DNA from: Chryseobacterium sp. W4I1 | GTDB taxonomy: Bacteria > Bacteroidota > Bacteroidia > Flavobacteriales > Weeksellaceae | Length of the DNA: 64,000 nucleotides | Direction of reading: 5' to 3' | Assembly (NCBI RefSeq): GCF_030816115.1 | Contig: NZ_JAUSXQ010000001.1 | Span: 186,001-250,000, forward strand | Part shown: positions 25,917-33,323 of the stretch, one piece after another | How positions within the stretch are numbered: position 1 is the stretch's first letter | Layout: the number at the start of each line of letters is the position of its first letter | The notes under the pieces: generated by a model | Databases searched by the model: none | Told to the model about the DNA's origin: nothing | What the model saw: only the letters and a program-made list of their open reading frames with translations | Program-made: the position numbers and the translations under genes

Positions 25917-27263
25917 ATGTCTACTTTTCACGGAACTGCCGCATTTCATACCCTCGGCTGCAAATTAAATTTTGCAGAAACATCTACTATTGCCCGCCAA
26001 TTGACAGATGCAGGTTATAATAAGGTAAGCTTTGATGATAAAGCAGATGTCTATGTGATCAATACCTGTTCAGTCACTGAAAATGCTGACCGTGAATGTA
26101 AACTTCACGTGAAGCGAGCAATGAAAGCCAATCCGGAAGGACTGGTTGTTATTGTCGGATGTTATGCACAGCTGAAACCCGAAGAAATTTCACAGATCGA
26201 GGGAGTAGACCTTGTCCTGGGAGCTAAGGAAAAATTCAATATCTTAAGCTACCTTGACGATCTTGAGAAATCGGATAGTGAAGGAACTGTTCATTCATGC
26301 GAAATTGAAGAAACCGATTTCTTTATCGGAAGCTATTCAATTGGTGACAGAACAAGAGCTTTCCTGAAAGTGCAGGATGGATGTGATTATAAATGCACCT
26401 ACTGTACCATTCCGCTGGCAAGAGGAATCTCACGTTCGGACACCATCGAAAACGTACTTCAGAATGCTAAAGAAATTGTAGGAAGAGACATTAAAGAAAT
26501 TGTTCTTACGGGCGTTAATATTGGTGATTATGGTAAAGGAGAATTCGGAAATAAAAGACATGAACATACTTTCTTAGATTTAATTTCAGAGTTGGATAAA
26601 GTAGACGGTATTGAAAGAATACGTATTTCTTCCATAGAACCGAATCTTTTAAAAGACGAAAGCATAGAGCTGGTTTCCAAAAGTAAAAGTTTTGTTCCCC
26701 ATTTCCATATCCCGTTACAATCCGGTTCCGATGATCTGCTGAAAAAAATGAAGCGCCGTTACCTTACGAAACTTTATAATGACAGAGTCAATAAGATCCG
26801 TGAAGTGATGCCCGATGCGGCTATCGGTGTAGATGTGATCGTAGGATTTCCTGGTGAAACAGAAGAAAAATTCATGGAAACGTATAACTTCCTGAACCAA
26901 CTTCCGATCACTTACCTGCATGTATTTACTTATTCTGAAAGAGAAAATACTGAAGCTGCAGATATGGACGGTGTCGTTCCGATTCCGGAAAGAAAAAAAC
27001 GTAATAAAATGCTGAGAATTCTTTCTGAAAAGAAGAAAATGGCATTCTATGAAACTCAGCTTGGAAAAACGCTTCCTGTTCTTTGGGAGCATGAAAATAA
27101 AGACGGAAAAATGTTTGGCTTCACCGAAAACTATGTGAGAGTCCAGAAAGATTTTGATTCCGCATTCGTCAATCAGATTGAATTTCTAAATTTAGAAAAA
27201 ATCCTGTCAGATGGCACGGTTTCTGTGCAGTCATCCTTCGAAAGTTTTTTAGCAAAAGCGTAG
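25917..27263 (+). CDS. mtaB: tRNA (t6A37) methylthiotransferase MtaB
   Basis: This 448-residue radical-SAM enzyme converts t6A37 to ms2t6A37 in ANN-decoding tRNAs. The N-terminal methylthiotransferase domain has the Fe-S cysteines in T-L-G-C-K-L-N, N-T-C-S-V-T and V-G-C-Y-A-Q. The radical-SAM CxxxCxxC is in D-G-C-D-Y-K-C-T-Y-C near residue 155. The S-S-I-E-P-N and H-I-P-L-Q-S-G-S-D blocks and a C-terminal TRAM-like region follow. The early T-L-G-C-K-L-N and overall architecture favour MtaB over MiaB. Confidence 0.93.
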   Translation: MSTFHGTAAFHTLGCKLNFAETSTIARQLTDAGYNKVSFDDKADVYVINTCSVTENADRECKLHVKRAMKANPEGLVVIVGCYAQLKPEEISQIEGVDLVLGAKEKFNILSYLDDLEKSDSEGTVHSCEIEETDFFIGSYSIGDRTRAFLKVQDGCDYKCTYCTIPLARGISRSDTIENVLQNAKEIVGRDIKEIVLTGVNIGDYGKGEFGNKRHEHTFLDLISELDKVDGIERIRISSIEPNLLKDESIELVSKSKSFVPHFHIPLQSGSDDLLKKMKRRYLTKLYNDRVNKIREVMPDAAIGVDVIVGFPGETEEKFMETYNFLNQLPITYLHVFTYSERENTEAADMDGVVPIPERKKRNKMLRILSEKKKMAFYETQLGKTLPVLWEHENKDGKMFGFTENYVRVQKDFDSAFVNQIEFLNLEKILSDGTVSVQSSFESFLAKA

Positions 27264-27315
27264 TCTCTTTGCAAAATTTCTACTAAATTTATTTTAACTT
27301 TAAATAACTACATTC

Positions 27316-28833
27316 ATGAGAGATAAGTTTTTATCTTGGGGAATTGTATTAGTAACCGCTACCTGGGTAGTGGCATTACTGATCAGAGCACATTACTGGA
27401 TACCCATCCTGTTATCTGCCATTTATGCATTGGGTGTTTACAATGCCTACCAGTCGAAACACGCTATTCTGAGGAACTTTCCGGTCTTGGGCTACTTCAG
27501 GTACTTTTTCGAAAGTATTTCGCCTGAAATGCAGCAGTATTTCATCGAAAGGGAGACAGATGGCAAGCCATTTCCCAGAAACCAGCGTTCTGCAGTATAC
27601 AGACGGGCTAAAAACTTAAGTGATACCGTTCCTTTTGGAACACAGTTAGAAGTTAATCATAGAAAATATGAAGGGATCAAGCATTCTATTTATGCAAAAT
27701 CACCCGTAGAAGAACTTCCAAGAGTGTGGGTTGGAGGCGAACAGTGTACCCAGCCTTACCATGCTTCTTTATTTAATATTTCGGCAATGAGTTTTGGAGC
27801 ATTAAGCGATAGGGCTCAAATATCATTGAACAGAGGTGCTAAAAAAGGAAATTTCTACCATAATACCGGTGAAGGAGGAATTTCTCCGCACCACATGGAA
27901 GGAGGAGATCTTTGCTGGCAGATAGGAACCGGATATTTTGGATGCCGTGACGAAGAAGGAAAATTTAACCCTGAATTGTTTACGAAATACTCCAATCTCC
28001 CTAATGTAAAAATGATCGAAATTAAGCTTTCTCAGGGAGCAAAACCAGGGCATGGAGGGGTGCTTCCAGGCGTGAAAAATACACCTGAAATCGCAAAAAT
28101 CCGTCACGTCACTCCGGGAATGACTATTATTTCGCCGCCTTCCCACAGTTCATTTTCTGATGCTTCAGGTCTGCTGAGGTTTGTACAGCAGTTGAGAGAA
28201 TTATCGGGAGGTAAGCCTATTGGTTTTAAGCTTTGTATCGGAGACACCAAAGAATTTGAAGATATCTGCGTACAAATGAATGTGATGAAGATCTATCCGG
28301 ACTTTATTACCATAGATGGAGCAGAAGGAGGAACGGGTGCTGCACCGCCGGAATTTTCGGATGGAGTGGGGATGCCTCTGGAGCCGGCTCTTATTTTTGT
28401 GAACAGAACACTGAATAATTATAATTTAAGAAATAAATTAAGGGTTATTGCCAGCGGAAAAGTACTGACAAGTCTGGATATTCTAAGAGCTGTGGCAATG
28501 GGAGCAGATATGTGTAATAATGCGAGAGGATTTATGTTCTCATTAGGATGTATTCAAGCGTTGAGATGTAATAATAATAATTGTCCGACAGGAGTAGCCA
28601 CTCAGGATAAAATGCTTATCAAAGGACTTGATGTTACCGATAAAAGTGAAAGAGTATACCATTTCCATAAAAATACACTGCATACCTGTAATGAACTGAT
28701 TGCAGCAGCAGGAAAGAGTTCTTATGAAGAAGTGGATGCCAGTATGTTTATGAGAGGAGACGAATTTGATCACCTGGCAGATCTCTATTTCCCGGATATC
28801 TTAGGAAATGTAAAACAGAAGACAAGATTTTAG
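27316..28833 (+). CDS. FMN-binding glutamate synthase family protein
   Basis: This 505-residue protein carries two N-terminal membrane segments (residues about 8-42) before a GltB-type FMN-binding barrel. The barrel shows A-M-S-F-G-A-L-S near residue 155, G-E-G-G-I-S-P-H-H, I-K-L-S-Q-G-A-K-P-G-H-G-G near 240, I-T-I-D-G-A-E-G-G-T-G-A-A-P near 335 and C-N-N-N-N-C-P-T-G-V-A-T-Q near 418. It lacks the glutaminase and NADPH-binding parts of full glutamate synthase. It may therefore use another electron donor and act as a membrane-linked oxidoreductase; the physiological reaction of this subgroup is unsettled. Confidence 0.9.
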   Translation: MRDKFLSWGIVLVTATWVVALLIRAHYWIPILLSAIYALGVYNAYQSKHAILRNFPVLGYFRYFFESISPEMQQYFIERETDGKPFPRNQRSAVYRRAKNLSDTVPFGTQLEVNHRKYEGIKHSIYAKSPVEELPRVWVGGEQCTQPYHASLFNISAMSFGALSDRAQISLNRGAKKGNFYHNTGEGGISPHHMEGGDLCWQIGTGYFGCRDEEGKFNPELFTKYSNLPNVKMIEIKLSQGAKPGHGGVLPGVKNTPEIAKIRHVTPGMTIISPPSHSSFSDASGLLRFVQQLRELSGGKPIGFKLCIGDTKEFEDICVQMNVMKIYPDFITIDGAEGGTGAAPPEFSDGVGMPLEPALIFVNRTLNNYNLRNKLRVIASGKVLTSLDILRAVAMGADMCNNARGFMFSLGCIQALRCNNNNCPTGVATQDKMLIKGLDVTDKSERVYHFHKNTLHTCNELIAAAGKSSYEEVDASMFMRGDEFDHLADLYFPDILGNVKQKTRF

Positions 28834-28849
28834 AAACGCCTGGAAAGAT

Positions 28850-28886
28850 AAGAACCGCCTTCGATAAGAAGGCGGTTCTTTATATA
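28850..28886. terminator. Bidirectional terminator between glutamate synthase-like gene and FKBP-like gene
   Basis: The perfect 13-bp stem AAGAACCGCCTTC / GAAGGCGGTTCTT has a 5-nt loop. Confidence 0.85.
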
Positions 28887-28899
28887 TGATTTTGATTTA

Positions 28900-29646
28900 T
28901 TACTGATTTGCAGGCCTGTCTGCTCTTTTATATACCTGAAAATTGAAAATAATGGTATTATTTCTTAAAGAATACGTTGAGGCATAAGGGTAATGAGGAT
29001 CTCTGGCAAAAGCAGCTCTGGATGGTACTATAATTACCCCTTGAAGATTGTAAGGCGATCCGCTCGGATAATCATCAAAAGCCTTAAATTTCTGAATAGC
29101 TTCCTGAAAACCTTCTATTTCATAATAACTTCTCTGTTTAGTAGCGTCGGTAGTCGCTGCATCCAATACAGACTGCTTTACATAATAAAACATTGGATCT
29201 ACTAATGGAAGTCCACTACCATTAATTGTATTGGTGATAGGCAGTGTAGAGATGAAAGAAACATTTCCATCAGTTTCACCTGCTAAATAACCATTGGCTC
29301 TAATCATTACCGTTAGAATATCTTTTGGAGCAATAGTTTTACCGGTGGCTGCAGAAGGCTGTGCTCCATCTCTCATAATGTAAATCGTTCCGGATGGAAG
29401 TGTTTGATATGGCAGATCGATTAATTTCTTTTCATTATCATCACTGGCATCTGTTGTACTGAAAGCCTTTATATTTCCCTGAGCATCCAGATAATTTTCG
29501 TTCATAAACTTCTTAATGGCCTGATCGTCATAACTGTTCTGAACTGAGATATCTCCCGGTTCTTTATAAGTTTCAACTTCATCATCTTTCTTACATGCAG
29601 AAAAACATAAAGATCCCGCAAGGATATATAAAAATATTTTTTTCAT
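28900..29646 (-). CDS. FKBP-type peptidylprolyl isomerase-like lipoprotein
   Basis: This 248-residue lipoprotein has a lipobox in C-F-S-A-C-K-K. After a linker, the protein resembles the FKBP-like lipoproteins of Flavobacteriia: L-P-S-G-T-I-Y-I-M-R-D-G near residue 83, then I-L-T-V-M-I-R-A-N-G-Y-L near 110, G-F-Q-E-A-I-Q-K-F near 185 and G-V-I-I-V-P-S-R-A-A-F near 205. It ends in I-I-F-N-F-Q-V-Y-K. It probably assists folding of exported proteins in the periplasm. Key FKBP aromatic residues are only partly visible, so isomerase activity is uncertain. Confidence 0.75.
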   Translation of the reverse strand: MKKIFLYILAGSLCFSACKKDDEVETYKEPGDISVQNSYDDQAIKKFMNENYLDAQGNIKAFSTTDASDDNEKKLIDLPYQTLPSGTIYIMRDGAQPSAATGKTIAPKDILTVMIRANGYLAGETDGNVSFISTLPITNTINGSGLPLVDPMFYYVKQSVLDAATTDATKQRSYYEIEGFQEAIQKFKAFDDYPSGSPYNLQGVIIVPSRAAFARDPHYPYASTYSLRNNTIIFNFQVYKRADRPANQ

Positions 29647-29700
29647 TTCAAAAACTTTAATTACTTTACAAATAATATAACGGCAAAAGTATAAAAAATT

Positions 29701-30051
29701 ATGAGAATAGATAAATTTTTATGGTGTATTCGTTTTTATAAGACGAGAAGTATTGCAACAGAGGAAATTAAGAAGAACAGAGTTTCTATAGGGACGTCTG
29801 CCATAAAGTCATCTAAAGAGGTAAAAGAAGGAGATGTTATTAAGATCCGCAAAAATCAGATCGACTATAAAATAAAGGTTCTCCAAATCCCTAAAAGCAG
29901 GATAGGAGCCAAGTTGGTACCCCTTCATATACAGGATGTAACCGATAAGGAGCAGTATGAATTACTGAAACTTCGCAAAATGTCACAGGATTATTACAGG
30001 AATAATAGGCGAAGGAAGACCTACCAAAAAAGACAGAAGAGAGATGGATGA
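29701..30051 (+). CDS. S4-domain RNA-binding protein (HslR-like)
   Basis: This 116-residue protein has an S4 domain at the N-terminus: M-R-I-D-K-F-L-W-C-I-R-F-Y-K-T-R-S-I-A-T, then K-N-R-V-S-I-G and K-S-S-K-E-V-K-E-G-D. The C-terminal tail is very basic (N-N-R-R-R-K-T-Y-Q-K-R-Q-K-R). Relatives such as Hsp15 bind stalled 50S subunits carrying peptidyl-tRNA. It overlaps a tiny acidic ORF by 8 nt. Divergent from the FKBP-like gene, with a 54-nt spacer. Confidence 0.9.
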   Translation: MRIDKFLWCIRFYKTRSIATEEIKKNRVSIGTSAIKSSKEVKEGDVIKIRKNQIDYKIKVLQIPKSRIGAKLVPLHIQDVTDKEQYELLKLRKMSQDYYRNNRRRKTYQKRQKRDG

Positions 30052-30139
30052 TTATGTAGGAAACGACATCGCCTCAGACTTTACAGACTGGGATGATTTC
30101 TTTGGAGAAACAGCAGACGGAACCGAAAGCGAAGAATAA
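30044..30139 (+). CDS. Very small acidic ORF overlapping the S4 gene end
   Basis: This 31-codon frame begins ATG-GAT-GAT, overlaps the S4 gene's last 8 nt and ends at TAA. The product is strongly acidic (about a dozen D and E residues, with D-F-T-D-W-D-D-F-F-G). The contrast with the basic tail of the S4 protein and the overlap hint at coupled expression, but no homologue is known to me. It could be chance. Confidence 0.35.
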   Translation: MDDYVGNDIASDFTDWDDFFGETADGTESEE

Positions 30140-30150
30140 AATGAAAAGCT

Positions 30151-30666
30151 CTAGAGATAGAGCTTTTCTATTATTTCTTTTACAATATCATCAGGATCTC
30201 TGCCATCCGTATTGATACTGAACTGTGCTTTGCTGTAAAATGCATTTCTTTCAAATAAATGTTTGGCAATAAACTCGGGAAGGTCTTCCTCAGAAATATT
30301 GGCAATCAGAGGCCTTTTTTCTTTTTGTTTTGAAAGCCTTTCTACTAAAGTTCCTACGGAAGCCCTCAGGAATACACTTTTAGAGTGACTGTTAATAATT
30401 TCAATATTATTATAGTACACAGGAGTACCCCCTCCAAGGCTTAAAACCACATTTTCTTCCGAAGCTAAAATTTCTTCCAGAGCCTCTCTTTCCAGCTTCC
30501 TAAAGTGAATTTCCCCCTTTTTTTCGAAAATCTCAGGAATGGTCAGTTTATTTCTTCTGGAAATCTCTTTATCGAGGTCTATCAGTTTGAAATTTATTTT
30601 ATCGCTTAATATTTTGGAAATGTGAGATTTGCCACATCCCATGTATCCGATCAGTGAAATAACCAT
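30151..30666 (-). CDS. aroK: Shikimate kinase
   Basis: This 171-residue protein catalyses ATP-dependent phosphorylation of shikimate in aromatic amino acid synthesis. Walker A is G-Y-M-G-C-G-K-S near residue 7. The shikimate-binding residues are in D-L-D-K-E-I-S (about 32), F-R-K-L-E-R-E (about 57) and L-G-G-G-T-P near 79, with the lid arginine in K-R-P-L-I (about 116). I used the ATG at 30666; the frame continues upstream through the tRNA-Lys region, which cannot be coding. Confidence 0.93.
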   Translation of the reverse strand: MVISLIGYMGCGKSHISKILSDKINFKLIDLDKEISRRNKLTIPEIFEKKGEIHFRKLEREALEEILASEENVVLSLGGGTPVYYNNIEIINSHSKSVFLRASVGTLVERLSKQKEKRPLIANISEEDLPEFIAKHLFERNAFYSKAQFSINTDGRDPDDIVKEIIEKLYL

Positions 30667-30696
30667 GAATTTTTTTTGAACAAATTTGCAAAAAAG

Positions 30697-30727
30697 TTTT
30701 GAGATAACGAAAAAACTCATATCTTTG
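30697..30727 (+). promoter_or_regulatory. Promoter of the tRNA-Lys/Leu/Lys cluster
   Basis: A TTTTG at 30697-30701 and TATCTTTG at 30720-30727 are 18 nt apart, close to the Bacteroidetes TTTG-N19-TAnnTTTG consensus. The box is followed by CACC as at the next tRNA promoter. Confidence 0.7.
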
Positions 30728-30780
30728 CACCACTGAAAACGAGGGACATTATTCAAATGTAAATCGTTGATAAAGTGACC

Positions 30781-30853
30781 GACTCGGTAGCTCAGCTGGT
30801 AGAGCAATACACTTTTAATGTATGGGTCCTGGGTTCGAATCCCAGCCGGGTCA
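30781..30853 (+). tRNA. tRNA-Lys (TTT)
   Basis: A 73-nt cloverleaf has acceptor stem GACTCGG/CCGGGTC with one wobble pair, and anticodon stem ATACA/TGTAT with loop CTTTTAA, giving anticodon TTT. The T-arm is CTGGG-TTCGAAT-CCCAG and the discriminator is A. CCA is not encoded. The first of three identical Lys copies. Confidence 0.97.
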
Positions 30854-30890
30854 CAAGCGAAATAAATTACTAGATTTTTGTAATTTTTTA

Positions 30891-30973
30891 GCCTGCGTGG
30901 TGAAATTGGTAGACACGCCATCTTGAGGGGGTGGTTTCCTACGGATGTGCTGGTTCGAGTCCAGTCGCAGGCA
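30891..30973 (+). tRNA. tRNA-Leu (GAG)
   Basis: An 83-nt class II tRNA has acceptor GCCTGCG/CGCAGGC and anticodon stem CCATC/GGTGG with loop TTGAGGG, so the anticodon is GAG. A long variable arm and T-arm with TTCGAGT are present. CCA is not encoded. It sits between two tRNA-Lys copies and is probably cotranscribed. Confidence 0.95.
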
Positions 30974-31025
30974 CTGCAAAGAATATTTAATAATTACTGA
31001 TAAATTTTTATCTTTAATTGTGGCC

Positions 31026-31098
31026 GACTCGGTAGCTCAGCTGGTAGAGCAATACACTTTTAATGTATGGGTCCTGGGTTCGAATCCCAGCCGGGTCA
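31026..31098 (+). tRNA. tRNA-Lys (TTT), second copy
   Basis: Identical in sequence to the tRNA-Lys at 30781. It is followed by a hairpin terminator, so it ends the Lys-Leu-Lys transcript. Confidence 0.97.
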
Positions 31099-31194
31099 CA
31101 AGTTTACTGAAAAGTAAATTTTTTTCATATTAATATTTTGTGATTTGGTGTTTCAAAGGTCTCCGCAAGAGACCTTTGATTTTTTTATATAAAC
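31099..31194 (+). repeat. tRNA-Lys 3' flank, repeat unit A
   Basis: The flank after this tRNA-Lys reappears at 31339-31434 with only a few differences. It carries the terminator. Together with the identical tRNAs, this shows a recent tandem duplication of tRNA plus terminator. Confidence 0.85.
31153..31187 (+). terminator. Terminator of the tRNA cluster
   Basis: The perfect 11-bp stem TCAAAGGTCTC / GAGACCTTTGA is followed by T7. Confidence 0.88.
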
Positions 31195-31196
31195 TA

Positions 31197-31226
31197 TTGT
31201 GAGAGTGAAAAAAAGTTGTATCTTTG
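31197..31226 (+). promoter_or_regulatory. Promoter of the third tRNA-Lys
   Basis: A TTG at 31197-31199, then 19 nt, then TATCTTTG at 31219-31226 and CACC. It matches the first tRNA promoter. Confidence 0.7.
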
Positions 31227-31265
31227 CACCTCCTAAAACGGAAATTATTCGTTGACAAAGTGACC

Positions 31266-31338
31266 GACTCGGTAGCTCAGCTGGTAGAGCAATACACTTT
31301 TAATGTATGGGTCCTGGGTTCGAATCCCAGCCGGGTCA
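31266..31338 (+). tRNA. tRNA-Lys (TTT), third copy
   Basis: Identical in sequence to the two upstream Lys copies, with its own promoter and terminator, so it is a separate transcription unit. Confidence 0.97.
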
Positions 31339-31434
31339 CAAGATTTACTGAAAAGTAAATTTTTTTCATATTAATATTTTGTGATTTGGTGTATCAAAGG
31401 TTTCCTCAAGAGACCTTTGATTTTTTTATATGGA
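31339..31434 (+). repeat. tRNA-Lys 3' flank, repeat unit B
   Basis: This is a near copy of 31099-31194. The terminator stem differs by a base that leaves a G-U pair. Confidence 0.85.
31394..31427 (+). terminator. Terminator of the third tRNA-Lys
   Basis: The stem TCAAAGGTTTC / GAGACCTTTGA (one G-U pair) is followed by T7. Confidence 0.85.
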
Positions 31435-31440
31435 TCTAAA

Positions 31441-31482
31441 TAAAAACAGAGCTCTTATATATTGATAAGAGCTCTGTTTTTA
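31441..31482. terminator. Bidirectional terminator before panC
   Basis: The perfect 18-bp stem starts at TAAAAACAGAGCTC and has a short loop, with A/T runs on both arms. It ends panC transcription on the minus strand. Confidence 0.85.
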
Positions 31483-31521
31483 TGGAAAGTACATTTCTGT
31501 TTGTTAAACTAATGTTTAATT

Positions 31522-32370
31522 TTAATCCAAATGCATATTATCAATTAGCCTTACTCCATCTACTACAACTACTATGAATGCACGGTAATTTCTATCTTTA
31601 TAGAAGAAATCGGTTTCTTTTAAGGTCTCCTCATCAGCAATCAGGAAATACTCTAATTTCATTCCGTGTTCCTGATCAAAAATATCTGTTACTCTCTTTT
31701 TTATTTCAGGAATACTAACCGTCCTGAACCAGTCGTTTACTTTGTTTAATGTATTGTAAATGATTTTCGAAGTTTCCTTACGGTCTTCATGTAACCTTTG
31801 ATTTCTTGAGCTTAATGCCAATCCGTTTTCAGCTCTGTAAATGGGGACTCCTGTTATTTTTACAGGCAGATGTTTCTTTTCAACCATTTTTTTGATAATG
31901 GCGAGCTGCTGGAAGTCTTTTTCTCCAAAATAGGCATGGTCAGGTCGTACCTGTCTGAAAAGCTCTTCTACTACAGTTCCTACGCCGTCAAAATGACCCG
32001 GTCTTGATTTGCCTTCCATTTCATTTTCCAGACCATCAAAATCATAGTGCTGACTTTCAGTTTTTTCAGGATAGATATCAGAGACTTCCGGGGTATAAAC
32101 GGCATCTACTAATCCAGAGTTTTCTAGTATAAGTATATCTCTATTGATGTCTCTAGGATACTTTTCCAGATCTTCCGGATTATTAAATTGGGTAGGGTTT
32201 ACAAAAACTGAAGAAATTACGAGGTCATTATCTTTTCTGGCTTCTTCATATAGGGAAAGATGGCCTTTATGAAGCGCTCCCATGGTAGGAGCAAAGCCAA
32301 TCCGTTTTCCCATTTCTTTCTGTCTTTCAATGAAATCCTGAAGGGTTTTCTTGTTTTTTATAACTTCCAT
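31522..32370 (-). CDS. panC: Pantothenate synthetase
   Basis: This 282-residue enzyme joins pantoate and beta-alanine with ATP in coenzyme A synthesis. Motifs are P-T-M-G-A-L-H-K-G-H near residue 29, V-F-V-N-P-T-Q-F-N near 56, P-D-H-A-Y-F-G-E-K-D-F-Q-Q near 144 and A-L-S-S-R-N near 183. The length is normal. It is divergent from the short glycogen synthase gene. A TATTTTTG box (32391-32398, minus strand) could be its promoter. Confidence 0.96.
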   Translation of the reverse strand: MEVIKNKKTLQDFIERQKEMGKRIGFAPTMGALHKGHLSLYEEARKDNDLVISSVFVNPTQFNNPEDLEKYPRDINRDILILENSGLVDAVYTPEVSDIYPEKTESQHYDFDGLENEMEGKSRPGHFDGVGTVVEELFRQVRPDHAYFGEKDFQQLAIIKKMVEKKHLPVKITGVPIYRAENGLALSSRNQRLHEDRKETSKIIYNTLNKVNDWFRTVSIPEIKKRVTDIFDQEHGMKLEYFLIADEETLKETDFFYKDRNYRAFIVVVVDGVRLIDNMHLD

Positions 32371-32494
32371 AGTTTATTTTAATACTAATTCAAAAATACT
32401 AAAAATATCAGAGAATAATATGTGTTTTTAATAATTTCAAAATGGGAATTATCGTAAAATAATGTTAATTAAAATAATGTTGGATGTTTTTTTG

Positions 32495-32502
32495 TAATTT
32501 TG
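32495..32502 (+). promoter_or_regulatory. Candidate -7 box of the glycogen synthase-like gene
   Basis: TAATTTTG followed by CAC fits TAnnTTTG and lies 40 nt before the ATG. The -33 element is unclear. Confidence 0.4.
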
Positions 32503-32541
32503 CACATTAAAGCATTTTTACAAAAATATAGATAGAAATTT

Positions 32542-33312
32542 ATGCCGAATCAAAAAATACTGTACATTACTACAGAGATGTATCCATATCAGGAAGATAC
32601 TAATATGGCTGCAGTGGTAAACAAAATGGCACTTAAGATGCACAATGAAGGCAATGATGTAAGAGTTTTTATGCCAAGATTTGGACAGATAAGTGAAAGA
32701 AAATTCCAGCTTCATGAGGTGATCCGCCTTTCAGGAATGAATATTATTATCAATGATCTTGATCAGCCCTTAATTATTAAAGTAGCCTCTCTTCCGGGAG
32801 AAAGACTTCAGGTTTACTTTATAGACAACGAAGAATACTTCAAAAGAAAGCAGTACTATGTAGATGATGAAGGAAAAGCTTTTGATGATAATGATGAAAG
32901 AGCAATTTTCTTTGCAAGAGGTGTTATTGAAACCATCAAAAAACTAAACTGGGTACCGGATGTGATCCACCTGAACGGATGGATGTCTTCTTTTGTTCCA
33001 ATTTACCTTAAAACATATTACGAATCCGATACTTATTTCAAAGATGCCAAAATCGTTCTTTCTTTATACAATGAGAAAGATGCTGCTCTTGATAAAAACA
33101 TTGCTGAAAAACTAACATTCGATAATATTTCAGGATTAAAAGCGTTAGATAATCCAACGATCAAAAACTTTGTTATTGAAAGTATGAATTACGTAGACAT
33201 GGTTGTGAAAGGAGATGAGTTTCTGGATGAAGACCTGGATAAAGGCTTCAAGGAAACAACCACTTCAAAATCAGAATACGTAGACGTAGATTCTATAAAC
33301 CAACTTTATTAA
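32542..33312 (+). CDS. Short glycogen/starch synthase N-terminal (GT5) protein
   Basis: This 256-residue protein matches only the N-terminal Rossmann domain of GT5 glycogen synthase. It has I-L-Y-I-T-T-E-M-Y-P-Y near residue 6, V-R-V-F-M-P-R-F-G near 40, F-F-A-R-G-V-I-E near 128 and P-D-V-I-H-L-N-G-W-M-S near 146. Full-length enzymes are about 470-500 residues, with a second domain carrying most ADP-glucose contacts; that domain is missing. The gene is not obviously broken, since the following gene starts 11 nt after its stop. It may be a regulatory or partner protein; glycogen synthesis cannot be assumed. Confidence 0.82.
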   Translation: MPNQKILYITTEMYPYQEDTNMAAVVNKMALKMHNEGNDVRVFMPRFGQISERKFQLHEVIRLSGMNIIINDLDQPLIIKVASLPGERLQVYFIDNEEYFKRKQYYVDDEGKAFDDNDERAIFFARGVIETIKKLNWVPDVIHLNGWMSSFVPIYLKTYYESDTYFKDAKIVLSLYNEKDAALDKNIAEKLTFDNISGLKALDNPTIKNFVIESMNYVDMVVKGDEFLDEDLDKGFKETTTSKSEYVDVDSINQLY

Positions 33313-33323
33313 ACACATTTTTA

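Noticed and set aside
30667..30921. Upstream extension of the shikimate kinase frame
   Set aside because: It runs through the tRNA-Lys gene and its promoter; the Walker A motif begins just after the ATG at 30666, which gives the normal protein length.
30945..31133. Plus-strand frame across the tRNA cluster
   Set aside because: It is entirely tRNA-Leu, tRNA-Lys and spacer sequence.
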